Below, piece after piece: positions 42,937-55,200 of a stretch of DNA of 64,000 bases (the stretch's first letter is position 1; each line of letters starts with the position of its first letter). The DNA is taken from positions 1,650,427 to 1,714,426 of the forward strand of contig MU839834.1 in NCBI GenBank assembly GCA_030411725.1, read 5' to 3'. The notes below the pieces were generated by a model. That model was not told the DNA's origin. It ran no database searches and saw only the letters and a program-made list of their open reading frames with translations. The position numbers were made by a program, and so were the translations under genes. Source of the stretch: Echria macrotheca (taxonomy: Eukaryota > Ascomycota > Sordariomycetes > Sordariales > Schizotheciaceae).

Positions 42937-45900
42937 TCAATAAGGATACCCCGTCCCCCCCTGCCCACCCCCACCACCACCCTGTTGCCCACCACCCATC
43001 CCCCCACCAGCACCACCACCCTGCCCACCACCACCTGGCCCCCCATCCCCCACAACAGTCCCAACAGGCATGCCCAACCCCCCGAGCCCAATACCCATCT
43101 GCTGCATCTGCATAATCCAAGGCGGCTCCTGCATGATATACCTCACCCCGTTCTCAAAGCCCATGCCCATACTCCCCGTAGCGAGCCCCTCGATCGTCCA
43201 GTCCATCGCCTGGGCGAATTCGTCGCCCAGGGAGGTATAATCAAAGTCTGCGTCAAAGGCGTTGTTCAGCCACGGCATTACATTCGTCGGACCGGGGGCC
43301 TGGGGACCCAAGGGCGCGGCTATGGCTTGGGATGTTATTGTCTCGGAAGTGTCGTAGAGGTTCGGGTAGGGACGGGCATTGTTGGGAGTCGTGGTCGTGT
43401 ACCATGAGCTGGCGGGTGTTGCTGTCGAGGACAAAAGGTCCGAGTTGTTGCTTGGGCGCGGCGTGGCGGCCGAATCATTGGTTGCTACCTCGGAGAGTAA
43501 CTGGAGGGGCGTGTTGGCTGTGGTCGAGTACTCCTGCTGCGGCAGGGACGCCGACGCAGGCGGCGCAGGTGTGCTCCCGCCCTTATCGCCCGTGTTCTGG
43601 CGTGTCTGGTACGGCGTCGGGAGTGTATCCGGCGCCGTGGGCGGTCCGCCCAAGGACGCGCTGGATGCCTTGCTGGATGCGCCCGGACCGCCGCCGGGGT
43701 TTTGTTTCTGCTTGTGAAACCACGAGCGGAGCATCACCAGCACGACCAGAAACTTGGCCGCCGGCCGGCTGCGGTCGTCGGCGGCGGTGAGACGGAATTT
43801 CTCCAACAGATTCTCCAGGTGCTGCTCGACCTTCATGTTATCCTTATTAATCACCTTGCCGAGCTCGCTTTTGGACGAGGACGCGGCGAAGTACATCTTG
43901 ATCAGGACCACGACCGCGTACGCTACCCGCACAAAGTTAAAGACAGGCAGGCAGCGGATACTGGGTACGTCGAGCGATGTGAACACTTCAAAGATGCCGT
44001 CGATGGCAGTCAGACAGGCCGAAATAGCGTTAATATGTGCCGGCGTCAGCGGGCTGTCGGACGGAAAAGCATCGCGGAACGGATCTGCTGCCGGAGGAGG
44101 CTGTTTAAAGTCCTCAACAAAGTCGCTGTGCGTGGCAATCTCGTGCATGTACAAATTCAAAACATGGAAACTGAGTTTAAGTGATGCTAGAACATGTTAG
44201 TCTACGATTTTTCGGTCGGTAAGAAGAAACTTACGCTGCTGCATCTCAGGCGGAATCGAGCTACTATACCGCTCCAGCTCGCGCTCAAACCCGCGCAGCG
44301 CATACTGCGTCCGCGAGTCCGAAATATTTGGCGTCGACGTCGGATCGTCCATCGACAACAACACACCCACTTCCTCAGCCAGCTTGTGCGTCCAGATGAG
44401 GTGACAAAAATACTTGTCCGTCGGCGCGGCCTCGGGCGATCTCTCCAGCTCCTCCACACACTCAGCCATAAACGGCGTCCACCGCACCAAATTCGGCCGG
44501 TGCAGCGCCATCGAGGTATTGGTCGCCAGGAAATAACACGCCAGCCACGTCCGCCGCGCCTCGATCGTCGTCGGATCCGGCGGCGCATTCTTTTTCAGCG
44601 GGTGATCCCCCCAGCCCTGCGGGATATGCTTCCGAAAGCCGCCCTTAGCCTGCTTCTTCCTACCGAGACCGATATCGATGGCCATAACGGCGGCAATATG
44701 CACCAGCTGGTAAAACTTGAGCTCCTCAAAGTGCTCCGGCGGCCAGTACCAGATGGCCGCCACCTGCAGCGCCTGGACCAGCTCCAAACTCTTCTGGCCG
44801 ACGATGATGACCTTGTCGGCAAAGATCTGCATCAGCTCCTTGGTCAGAATCTTTTGCGTCTCGGGCATCTCGGACGTAGCCGCCGCCATGACGGAATGAA
44901 ACAGAATCGGCTTGGTCTCGCGCAGTTCCGCCGCCGTCATGTCGGGCGGAAACACGACACACGGCAGGTGCGGCGACATCTGGTCCGTGTAGCGCACAAA
45001 CAGCTCGTGGGCTTGCGCCATGGTGATGATGCCGCGGTCAACCGCGTCGGGCGGCAGCACCTCGGGCGTCTCGGGCCGCAGCGGCGCCGACGGCACACGA
45101 CGAATATCTTCGCCGCCGCCGCCCGCGTCCCCGTCATGCTTGCGCTTCTGCCCCGTGGTGGGTGGCGAGTACCCCTTGGTGTTGATATCGATTGTCCCAT
45201 ACGATGATAGTGTCCTCGACGCCGCCGAGGCCCGATGCGACACCGTAGATGCCGACCGTTCTCTCCCTGAATCCCTCAGCTGCGACCCCCAGTCCCTCAC
45301 CGGGAGTGCCGCCGGGGCGCCGAACCCAGACTCGGCCGAACCGGCATTATTGTCCTTGATCCCTTCGCTCTTAGCGACCGGCGAGGATGTCATGGCGCCC
45401 GCAGTCTTGCCTGGGCTCGACGTGATCGGGGGCGCGACCCCGCCGGCGCGGGTGGCCTGGAGACTGGCCGTCAGGGCATCTATCTTCTTCTCGAGCTCGG
45501 CGACACGATTGTCCGTCTTCTTCTGGCGCTTGCGCGTGGGCTGCGTAACGATGCAGGCGCGGCCGGCTTTGGCGCACCGCTTGCAGGGGCCGTCGGGGTT
45601 GGCGGCGTCGGGCTCGCAGCGTACTTTCAGTCCGCGGCAGCTCTCGCATGCCCGCTGCTTCTTGGGGTCGTTCGGATCGCCCGGGATGCCGCCGTCGGGC
45701 GTGCCAGGCCCGCTAGACCCGGGCCGGTGGTGGTACTGCTGCGACTGCGAGCCGCCATGCTGTTGTCCGTGGATGCCGCCGCCGGGGGCGCCCGTGGCAA
45801 TCGGGGTGAACGAGGACGACCCGTGCGATCCGTGTGAGACGTGCGTGTAGGGCGGCGACGGCGACTGGACGAGCGAGTGGTTGTGTTGCGAGTGCGAGTA

Positions 45901-46188
45901 GGGCGAGTGGGAGTGGGAATGCGAGTGCGAGTGCGAGTGCGAATGGGAGTGTGACGAGTGCGGTGGTGGTGGTAGTGGTTGTGGTTGCTGTGGTTGTTGC
46001 TGTGACTGTTGTTGTGCTGCTGGATGGGGCTGGAGCATTGGCAGCGAGTGCTGTGACGAAGGGGTCCCCGACGATGACGACGCCAGGCCTTTGTGAGGCA
46101 GCGTGGGTGTCGCAGGCGGCCCTGGTCTCAGGCCGGCGGCGCCATGGTCGCGCAGCCGGGGATCGAGCGGAGCTGAGCCCGGATCCAT
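42937..46188 (-). CDS. Zn(II)2Cys6 fungal-type transcription factor
   Basis: Exons 44232-46188 and 42937-44186 give 1068 aa. The N-terminus is Pro/Gln/His/Ser-rich, with a His-Ser alternating run at about 76-96. The DNA-binding domain is a C6 zinc cluster at about 178-211 (ACESCRGLKVRCEP, then CKRCAKAGRACIV), followed by a basic linker (TRKRQKKTDN) and a short coiled coil (VAELEKKIDALTASL). The middle region (MAQAHELFVRYTDQMSPHLP, then AVMAIDIGLGRKKQ) resembles the fungal regulator homology region of the War1/PrtT/Leu3-like group. The tail is Gly-rich. Such factors bind CGG-containing sites; the target genes cannot be inferred from the neighbours, which are housekeeping. The splice gives QQ|PSLKLSFHVLNLYMHE in frame. 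Identity to class is secure; the pathway is unknown. Confidence 0.93.
45901..45960 (-). repeat. Hexanucleotide-type tandem repeat coding His-Ser
   Basis: Repeating GAGTGC/GAGTGG units on the plus strand encode alternating His and Ser in the N-terminus of the Zn2Cys6 factor. Variation between units is mostly synonymous or Ser/Pro/Tyr. It is a candidate for length polymorphism. Confidence 0.7.
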
Positions 46189-47129
46189 GGCCTTCGGTCC
46201 TCAGGGCGCTCGTCGGGAACGCGATGGAAATTTCGCTGTGTCGCCGACGGTGATGGCGGACGGCCTTGTAGCGACCGACTGCCGATGGCGCCGAGAATGC
46301 TTATCACTGTCGGATGTCGGGGGGAAAAGCGGTCGGCCAACCACGCCCGAGCTGTCCGAACCTTTCCCTTTCCCTTCCTTGCGCGCAGCTCCTCCCGCAG
46401 AATAGCCGCATTGGGTCATGTCCGTTTAGCCTGACCACATGCCACACACATACACCACATATACCACACACGCACCACCACACATGCTGATGACAAACCT
46501 CTGACTATAGATCATTGATGCATTTCGCCCTACACAGCTATGCTAATACGCACGACTCAAACCAGCGCGTCCCCAGGCAGGCAAGAGCCAAATGACGACA
46601 CCCTAAACGCCGTTGCTGCCACTGGCCGACACCATGTCCAGGCCAACCGCGTCCCCCCAAAGACACGGTCCATGGCTGAAGCCTAAATACAAACAACCAA
46701 CCCCAAGCCAAAAAACAGAAAAAAAGCAGTCAACTCCCCGACAACGCCACATCGCGGTCCTTTGCTAGTGTTACAGATTAACCCCACCAAGGGTCCCTTC
46801 TGTCCATCCCATGCCCCCATCCCGTCACAGCGGGCCCGGCATTACTGGCAGCAGCTGCCTCTTCATGACCCCATATCCGTGGGTGCGTCTGTGCCGCTCC
46901 GCCCGGTGCTCGTCCTCGCCTCAGCTTCGAGCCTAACTTCATTCCGTCTTTTCCCATGACTTTGTGTGGCCGCCAGCGTATATCGTAAGAGAAAGCAAAA
47001 CAAGAAAAAATCGAAATGACGGAATGGTATCTTTTGCCAACCAACACCAGCTGCGGAAAATTGTTGCGGTGGGTATGTACAAGCATGTGAAGCAGATTAG
47101 AAAAAAAGAAATCGCACATATGGTCTCTC
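46189..47129. other. Intergenic
   Basis: Upstream of the Zn2Cys6 gene and downstream of the RhoGAP gene (both -). A CA-rich stretch sits at 46438-46488. No gene recognised. Confidence 0.55.
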
Positions 47130-50100
47130 TCAAAACTGGCTCTCCTCCCTCAGCCGGCTCTTGGAGCCCTGGTGAGTGAGGTTACCCATAAACATGGCGC
47201 TCTCTCGTCGGTTCTTGATGTACGGTTGCTCGTACGAGGCCGGAGTGAGCCCGTTGGTGCCGTAGAGCGGCTGGTCGTAGCCAGGGTTGGCCTTGAAGCC
47301 CGTTGGCGTGTGGAGCTGGTTTGCATCGTAGCCCGGCGGAATCACAAAACCGCTCTCGTACGCCGGCCGGACCGACACGTTGCCCGACTGCGCGTTTTGC
47401 TGGGCAAGGAATTGGGGCTCATACGTCGTTTGCCGCTGTGGTGGCGGCGTAGGCGTGCTGCGGGAGTGCATGGTGGCCGCGTTCATTGTGGCCATTTGCT
47501 GCATACTCATCGGCGGTGGCGTGGGCGAGCTTCGGCTGGCCTGGCCCTCCATGACCGCCTCCATGAGCCGCTGCCGATGCGGTGAGTCGCTATGCGACGT
47601 CGACGGCCGGCCGTCCGAGGGGCGTCGGTCCTGGAACGACGGCCGCTGATCTTGGAACGACGGGCGGCGCTCCGATCGTGCCGATGCGTGTCCCTCGTGG
47701 TTGTCCGGCTCGAGGATCGGTAACTCGTACTCACTAGGGTCGATACCAAAGATGGGCTCGTAGTTCTGAAGGAACATGGCGAAGACCGGGGCCGGAATGT
47801 TTAGCGTTGGCGAGAAGACGATTCCGACATTTCGGACAGTCATCTTGTTCGAGTCTGAATGGTTGATAATCTTGATCAGGAACGCAATCAGATACTTCAG
47901 AAGCGTGGCATTCGCTTGGGGCATCCTCTCGACGAGCTCCGAGAGCGCCGCAATCTTCTGCTTCGTGTTGGTCATCTCGGTCACGCCGATAAATTCAAGA
48001 CGCAGATCACTGGTCAGAATCGTGTTCGGTAGTTCACGGAGATACATCTTGAGCAACGAAGCGACTGCGTGGATGTCGTGGTAATGCGGGTCAGTGACCA
48101 GGTTGATATCGCCTTCGTTGTTGAAGCGCTCTTTAAGCTGCTTGATGACCACGTTGGAGCCGCTGAGCCGGAAGATGCCTTCCTCGTTGATGGCGTTCTT
48201 GGCATCCAGGTACTGAATACACCGGTACACCACGGCCGGCAAGGGGACCCGAATGTCGGTCGGGGAATTGTACCGCACCGCCTCGGCAAGAGGAGCACCG
48301 AACACCTGTCGCACGGGGCCGCTCGGCTGCTGGCCGTTCCCCCCTTGGCTGACACCGGCTGGGCCGCTTTCTCCGCCGAACAAGGAATCGTTGCCGTCGC
48401 TAGAGGATCTGGTCTTGGGCCCGAAACCGAAGAAACTGCGCTTTCTAGCCTTCTTCTCGTCCTGGCTGGGCGGTGCCAAGCCCATCCCAAGCTTCGTTCC
48501 CCAGGCCTCTGAGTTGGAAATCACCTGCGGGTCGCGCGGAGCCGAGATGGCGTACGCAGCCTGTGAAGACATGGTGAATCCGGCGCTCGGGGGCGCGCTT
48601 GGCGGGGCGCCCTGCGGGACATCGCCCTGCCGTGTCGTTTCGTAGCTGACACCGATCAAGTTTTCGTCGATTCCATTCTGGCGATGCTGGGTATTCCGAT
48701 TCTGGTTGTTCTTCTTCTTCCCGCTTGCCCTCTCATGGCCGTTAGGCGCTTGTCGTTCGCCAGCCTGCTCCTGCTTGGGGTGGTCCTCATCATCCGGGTC
48801 CCTATAGTCAATCCAACGGAGCAAAGCGTCCACCCACTGGTCTCGCTCTTGGTCGCTCTCGGCACAAAGGACGTGCTTCGTGACACTGCTCGGATCCTTC
48901 TTCTTCGGCTCGAGGATCAAGAATGCATGCCGGTATTGGTTGTCAATATCATCTGTAGCAGGTCGCGCAGGCGAGCCCTCGTTGCCATGTTGCGACTGCT
49001 TCCCAATCTGTGCTCTGGGCAGCTTGATGGTGCCCAGGTGGGCACCACCCGGGGTCTCGTAATATTTCAGATGCGGTCCGTCAAGCACGAAAAACCTAGC
49101 CTTCCAGCCTCCAAAGTTCTTTCCCCGCTTCGTCAGATAGCCGTTGCGGAAAGGTCGCCCTTCGGGTCCGATTCTCTGGCTCGACTCCGGGTTCGTCTCG
49201 GCCGTCGAGGATCCTGTCTCGTCGGCGTTCGGCGGCAGAGTGTTAGTAGACAGATATTTGCACAGCTCGAGAGCGGTAGCATTGTCGAGTGGTGTGTTCA
49301 GCAGCTCGTCGAGGTACTGATTGAGTGCGATGCGGCGGGCATCGAGCTTTGCCGGTGCGTGCCCGCTGAAGAGCGATCTATCAGGAGTTCTCGCCGTGAA
49401 AGCCGGACATTGCTTGAGTCTCTGATCCAACTTGGCCAGCGAAGCCGAATCTTTCTCCACCCGCCAAAGCTCACCGCCATCCGACCTAGAAAACACGGCA
49501 AGAGTGAAAACTGGGTCCTCTTCCAGCTGTGTCAATGACAACAGACTTGCTCTCGAGGGCTTCATGCGAGAAGAAGCAACCCTGATGTCGATCGACGGGA
49601 GCGCATTGGGCGGCAGCAAGAGGTCCGGATACTCCTCCGTCATGAGACCCTTGAACACCCTTGTCCTTCCCGGCGCGTCGTGTAGGCTCTTAGTAGGGCT
49701 TGATGAGCTATCGATGCTTTCTGTCCCCTTCTTGATGATATTAAGCGGCTTTGGCGTGTTGAGAACCAGTGGCTCACCAACGGGAGACGGCGTCTGCAGA
49801 GGAGTGTTCGGGGGCAGTGGGATAGGAGCTCTCGGTGGTCGTGGGGACAGGGGTGCCCCAGCGAACGATGAGACGCCTAGTGGCGAAAGCGGTGGTGAGT
49901 TGACCGGAGACTTGAGATTGACCGGTCGTGGACTAGCAGGAAGACCAGGACTCAGGAGGGGCGCAGGAATGGAGCGAGTCACGATGTTTTGCCCGCTCGT
50001 GCCGCTGAGAACACCAGCCAGAGACGCGGCCTCCCGCTGAGGATTTCCAATGGTCAAAAACCTCGGGCTAGCGGGCATGTCGCTCTTTGCGCTCGTCGGA

Positions 50101-52246
50101 ATTTCCTCCTTCGGCGTCCCCTTGCTGCTACTCTTCTTGCTCTTCTTGGATTGACTGCGGGCCTCGGCCTCTTTGAGTGCCATAATCTCCCGGTCACGCT
50201 CGTCTTCCTCCCGGGTCCTTCGACGTCCTCGACGGTCGTCGTGGTCGATCTCGTCCACCTCAAGAATATCATCGTAATCCGTGTCCGTCTCCAGGTCTTC
50301 GTCAACCGGGATTGTCGGGCTCTGCTGTTGCAAGTTCTTGAGGTGCAGGGGCGCAGGTGGAGGTTTCCGCGGTGGCGGTGCCGGCGGTGGAGGGAAGTTG
50401 TTGATCCCCTCGTCGAGGCTGGATACTCTCTCGGGAAGCGTAGTCGTCGGCGGCTGAGGAGGTGGCATCCGTGGTGGGGGTTGGCGCGGCAAGCTACGAG
50501 ACGGAGGAATACCAATGTTGACGCGGAGTTCCTTCGCTTCATCTGCCTGTTTCCGCGCTGTCTCGGCCTCCCGCTCCTGGGCATCGTGGTCAAAGCTGTC
50601 CAGAGCGTGCTCGCTAGGCTTCGGCATCGCGTGGGAGGGATCCAGGAGCTCCCCGACGGCGGATTTGGGGCCGTTCGCGGTCGGTTGGTCGGCCGGAGGT
50701 GTGATCGGATACGGCGCCATGGACACATTAATCGGCGATTGCTTTTGGCTGTCCGAGTCGAGGCCCGGCGACACCGGGACTTCCAACACCCGCTCTTTCG
50801 GAGGCGGCTCCGTCTGGGAGGGGCCATTCCTCGTCTGTACCGCCTTTCTCGGCGGCGGCACCGCTGGAATGGGCGGCGCAGCCTCGGCATCACCCATCAA
50901 TTCCTTAAGCTTCTTCCTGTATTTCTCCTTGTCTTTCAAGGCCCGCTCAAGATCCTTGTTCAGGCCCAAAATCATGGCTCGTTGTTTGTCGACGAGCCGC
51001 CATAATTGCGCGTTCTGTTGTGATTGCGAGTTCTTCTCCTTCAGCAGGTACTGGATGACCGCTTCCGGACTGCCCGCCGTTTTGATTAGGTTTGCTATGT
51101 CTGCCGGTCCCGCGGCGTTCTCCTGTGGTGTTTTGCTCGAGGTGGATCTCGACGATATCGCAGAAATGGCCGAGTCCATGGACGAGTTCCTCGGCGCGCC
51201 CTTTGCGAGCTCCGCCCGCACGCTCGACGAGCCAGCCATGGCCGAGGCCTTTGGGTTCACAATCGGGTCGGAGATGCTGCGGTTCTCATTCGGAAATCGT
51301 TGGGAGAGGGGGGAGGGTGCCGGTCTGGCAGAAGAAGCATGGTCAGCACGAGGCCCAACACTCCAGGCCCGCGGCCACAAACGATGCCGCCACGGGCGGG
51401 GAACATGAAGGGGAAGATCCATCACAGAACGCACCCTGGACTTCGATCCTCCGGCGTAGTGGCACCCGAGGACTCGCTGTTGTAATACGTCTTCCCGGAT
51501 GCCTGCACAGGGTGGTCGTCAGGGGCAGTGGTGGTCACGATGCGAGGAACGGCAGCAGTCGGGCCCGACGGACGACCTGACGAGGACGACGACGTTAGGC
51601 CGGGACTCGTCGGCGGAGAGACAGCACTGCTCGAGTGGAGCGGGCTGGGTTCCGGCTTCCGTATGGACCTGCGACGCGCGACGAAGAGGATTGGGTCAGT
51701 ATTTGTGGACTCTGCAGACCTGGCACCGTCACACGACAGCACACAGCACCAAGCAGATTCCGGGCGTCCAGGCCGTCTTGCTTCCCAATGTCGAAGCCCA
51801 AAGGCGGGCTGGGCTGGCAATCGAATCGCGAATGGCCGACACGCGGGAGGGCAAAGATGGGCCCGGCAACCGAGAACCTTTTGGGTCGACGACAAAGGAG
51901 CCGGAAAAAAGAAAATATGCCAGCGCAAACCGACCGTCCCGAAAAGACAACGCCGGCCAGCACAATCACAGACGCAACCAACAGAGCGGCAGCAAAGCGG
52001 AACCCAAACAAGAAAAAAGAGACAAAATTCTTACCTGGAACTCGCCGTAGACAAAGGCGTAGGCGGGCTATCTTGAGAATAGCCCAGGATCTGGCTTCTC
52101 CCGATGGTAGGGCTGTCCTGGAAGATGGAATCCATAGACTGCGGGCTCGAATCGCTCGACGGCGCCCGAGATTGAGGCTGGTGGTGGCCGAGGTGAAGAT
52201 GGGTTGCTGGACCGTCGTCGCCGTGGAGGGCAACAAGCTGCGACAT
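47130..52246 (-). CDS. PX-PH-RhoGAP GTPase-activating protein (Bem3-like)
   Basis: Exons 52035-52246, 51435-51668 and 47130-51324 give 1546 aa. In order: a Ser/Pro-rich N-terminus, a coiled coil at about 240-290 (AQLWRLVDKQRAMILGLNKD), a long Pro-rich disordered region, and a PX domain at about 725-840. A PH domain at about 875-990 (GYLTKRGKNFGGWKARFFVL) and a RhoGAP domain at about 1160-1335 follow. The arginine finger is in EEGIFRLSGS and the helix-B motif includes LLKMYLRELPNTIL. This PX-PH-GAP order is that of yeast Bem3, which inactivates Cdc42 at growth sites; PX and PH bind phosphoinositides. The tail has Arg/Ser-rich low complexity (SFQDQRPSFQDRRPSDGRPS). Both 5' introns restore frame (SS|RSIRKPEPS, SPG|PAPSPLSQ), and the three exons sum to an exact frame. 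A very long upstream region suggests extended promoter control. Confidence 0.93.
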
Positions 52247-55200
52247 GGTCCGCTATGCGACAGGCAGGCCGGAGGCTTGGCCAATTGTCGGGCGGAGGGC
52301 CGAGGGTCAGAGCTTAACGCAGGACAACTCGCAGCGGTTTCGAGCTGCCTGGGTGACCCTGATTGACGTCGCATATATTAAACTGGCCCTGTCACTTGTC
52401 GGCCCTGCAGCGCGGGCGGGCAGGCGAGGTCGGTCGGTTGATGGGTGCGTGTGCGCGGCGTAGCACAATCGGGCCTGCGAATCTGGAATCTGCAAGAAAA
52501 AAAAGAGAGGGTGGCAGGCTGGTTGGATAAATAAACTGTCGGTATCGAAAAGGCGTCGATTCGAGCGCGGGCGGCCAGCCTGTAACTGCTGGAACTGCGG
52601 CTGTGGGCAGGCCTGAGACGACTGATCTGTCGGCTCAGTATCTCTGTGTGCTGGGCAGCCTGATTGCTGGAGACCGTCTGATAATTGGCAGCCAGCCCGC
52701 GAGATCTGGAAACCGAGACGAGAGGCAGATCCGTCAAACGATGGTCCCGACGCAGGGTCGTCTGCTGAACTCAACCGAGAGCCTGGGAGCGTGTCCCCGG
52801 TGAGCACTGGCGAGAAACAGCAACGGCGGTGGAGCTCTGACCTCGGGCTGGTGCCGCCTGGAGTGCGTTGCCGGCCAGGAACGGGATTTCATGACACCTC
52901 CGCAGGAATTCCTACCTGGGAAAGAAAAGGTGATCCAGCGTGGGATCCGACTTTGAAGATGGCCCTCGTTGAAGATCACGAGCCAGCCGATTCTACTTCC
53001 ATTCTACTCTAATTATTAACCCTAATCTCCGGCCCAAGCGATCTCTGGCGTCTTGGAAATCATTTGCATCTGCACACTAGCAGCAAATCTGGGCCTGCGT
53101 GTCTGCATCTCTGGATGTGTTCAATTAAAAGCCCAGAAAAGCTTCTGCCGGCCGACATTGTCGCCCCCCCTCCGCTGCACGGTAGCGCCAGGCCGGCGGG
53201 CTCGGGATCCTCACTAACAGCCCCCATCAACTGTCGTTGGATGGTTGCCGAACCACGGGAACCTTGGACATTCTGAAACATAGCTCGCTTGCATGGCAAG
53301 TTCCGCCCCCATTTAGCCGGCCCACGTCTTTCTGTCCACTGAGAGACTCGAAACCGGGCCAACAGAAGGTCGTCCAGGCGGTCTCTTATCTGTGTGCTGC
53401 TGCCCCGTGGGGATAACGTTAACGCAGACTGCTCTTGAGCTGCAAGTTTGTCCATGACTGCAGTAACCAGTCAGGGGCATTGGGGGCGTATAACCAAGTA
53501 AGCATCAATGTTGGTGACTGACCTCTTCTTGAACCAACAACAACTTGGGCGGCAAGGGCGGTAGCAGTAGTATCAACACCGTCGAGAAGAAGTGTTTGAC
53601 GTGGAGAAGAACTCAACACTGCTCGTCCTTGCCGGTGTTAGATAATGAGTGTTAGGAGGGAACCTTGGGCGGCAATTTGCTTCAGAGCCTCCTCCGCCCA
53701 TCCCTGACCCATGTATGGAGTTTAATTCAAGGATCAGGGTTGAATGTTTGGTCGTGGTAATCGGCTCCAGATCCAGCCATTCAGCGCGCACGAATCTTCA
53801 ATGAATGTCCAAACGTTACTCTTAAACGCAGAATGGTCTGCGTTTAGAGTTGGGATGAAGCTGTGAGATCAGCTGCCCCGTCGGTCTCGATCAGACTGAT
53901 GAGAGAGGAAACAAACCGACGAGTGCAGAGAAAGACAAAACTCAGGGTCCAGACGTTTTTTTCAGCCACAACCCTTCAGCCCACCTCCCCCACAAACAAC
54001 GGTGCTACTTTTTAGGCCAGATGTATCATGCAGGAGGTGGGTTCGTGCAGCGCCAGTGGCCTGGGGGGTCGACTTTGACCTCTGGGGAAGGGCTCCCTGG
54101 GGAAGGAGGATACAAAAAAAAATCTGGGCCGCGGGTCGACTTGTGGATGGCTGGGGTTGCAAAGAGCAGAAAATCGTTATTTTATCTTGGTCCCCTCCCC
54201 AGACTCACAGAATCGTGTGGACGATAGCGGCCAACAACAGAGACGTGCGAACGCATGCAAGCAATTATGGAAACCTGCAGGCGAGCCGTCCTGTTCCTGT
54301 GCTCTGTGGACGAACCACGACATCGTCGGGGATGCCGGCATTCTGGGTATGACAGGCGGATGCCACAATCCGGGGAAGCAGGTGAACCAAGAGATCCTCC
54401 AGAACTTTGCAACAGCAATGCTGCGGCAGAGCGGCGCTCACCGGCGGCTACACGCTTCGCACTGTCCCGCGCTTATGTTCCAGGACGAGAGACAGAGTCG
54501 CGCCACCAGCTCGCTGACGATGTCGTTTGCCATCCGTCGGCACCAATCGTCAAACAAGAAGCTGGATTTATGGGGTTCCATCGTTGTCCTCGGGTGAACA
54601 GATTCCGATGCTCAGTACAGGTGCTTCCGATCTGGATCCGCCGGCACCGGAGTCTTGACTCTCCCGGGCAGTCATCTCCTTGCGTCCACCAGGTGAATGC
54701 GGGCCCTTTACACCAGAAACGTACCAAGAGCTGCCAACAACAAAACGTCAATTCCATCTAAACCCGCCTGTTTACCTTATCAGATATACCGAGTACATAT
54801 GGAAGCGGTGTGATCAAAGCTGGACGGTGGCATCACCATGATATCACCTGCCCCTTAATTCCATCCGGCAATCCTCACCTTGATTGAGTTCGCCAGCGGG
54901 AATCTTCCGCAGATTGAAAGGCCCCTTTTCCAGTGGCACCGCGCCAGCCGGGCAGCAAGGATGGTAGCGCGGGATGCAAAGAGTAGGTAGATAGATACTG
55001 CAGGACCTGCATTCCAGGCCGTCCACGGGAAAGGTGAAAGACTCGCCAGCGATGAGCTGGCTCTCTTGAAAAGAATTAGTGGCCGGGCACATTCGTTTCG
55101 AAACTATACGACAGCGCCCTTCACAAAGTCGATGAGACCATGCAAGTCATCTTAGTGGCTGTTTGCGCTTGGCCTTCACGTGGCCCGAAGGGCTCTTTGA

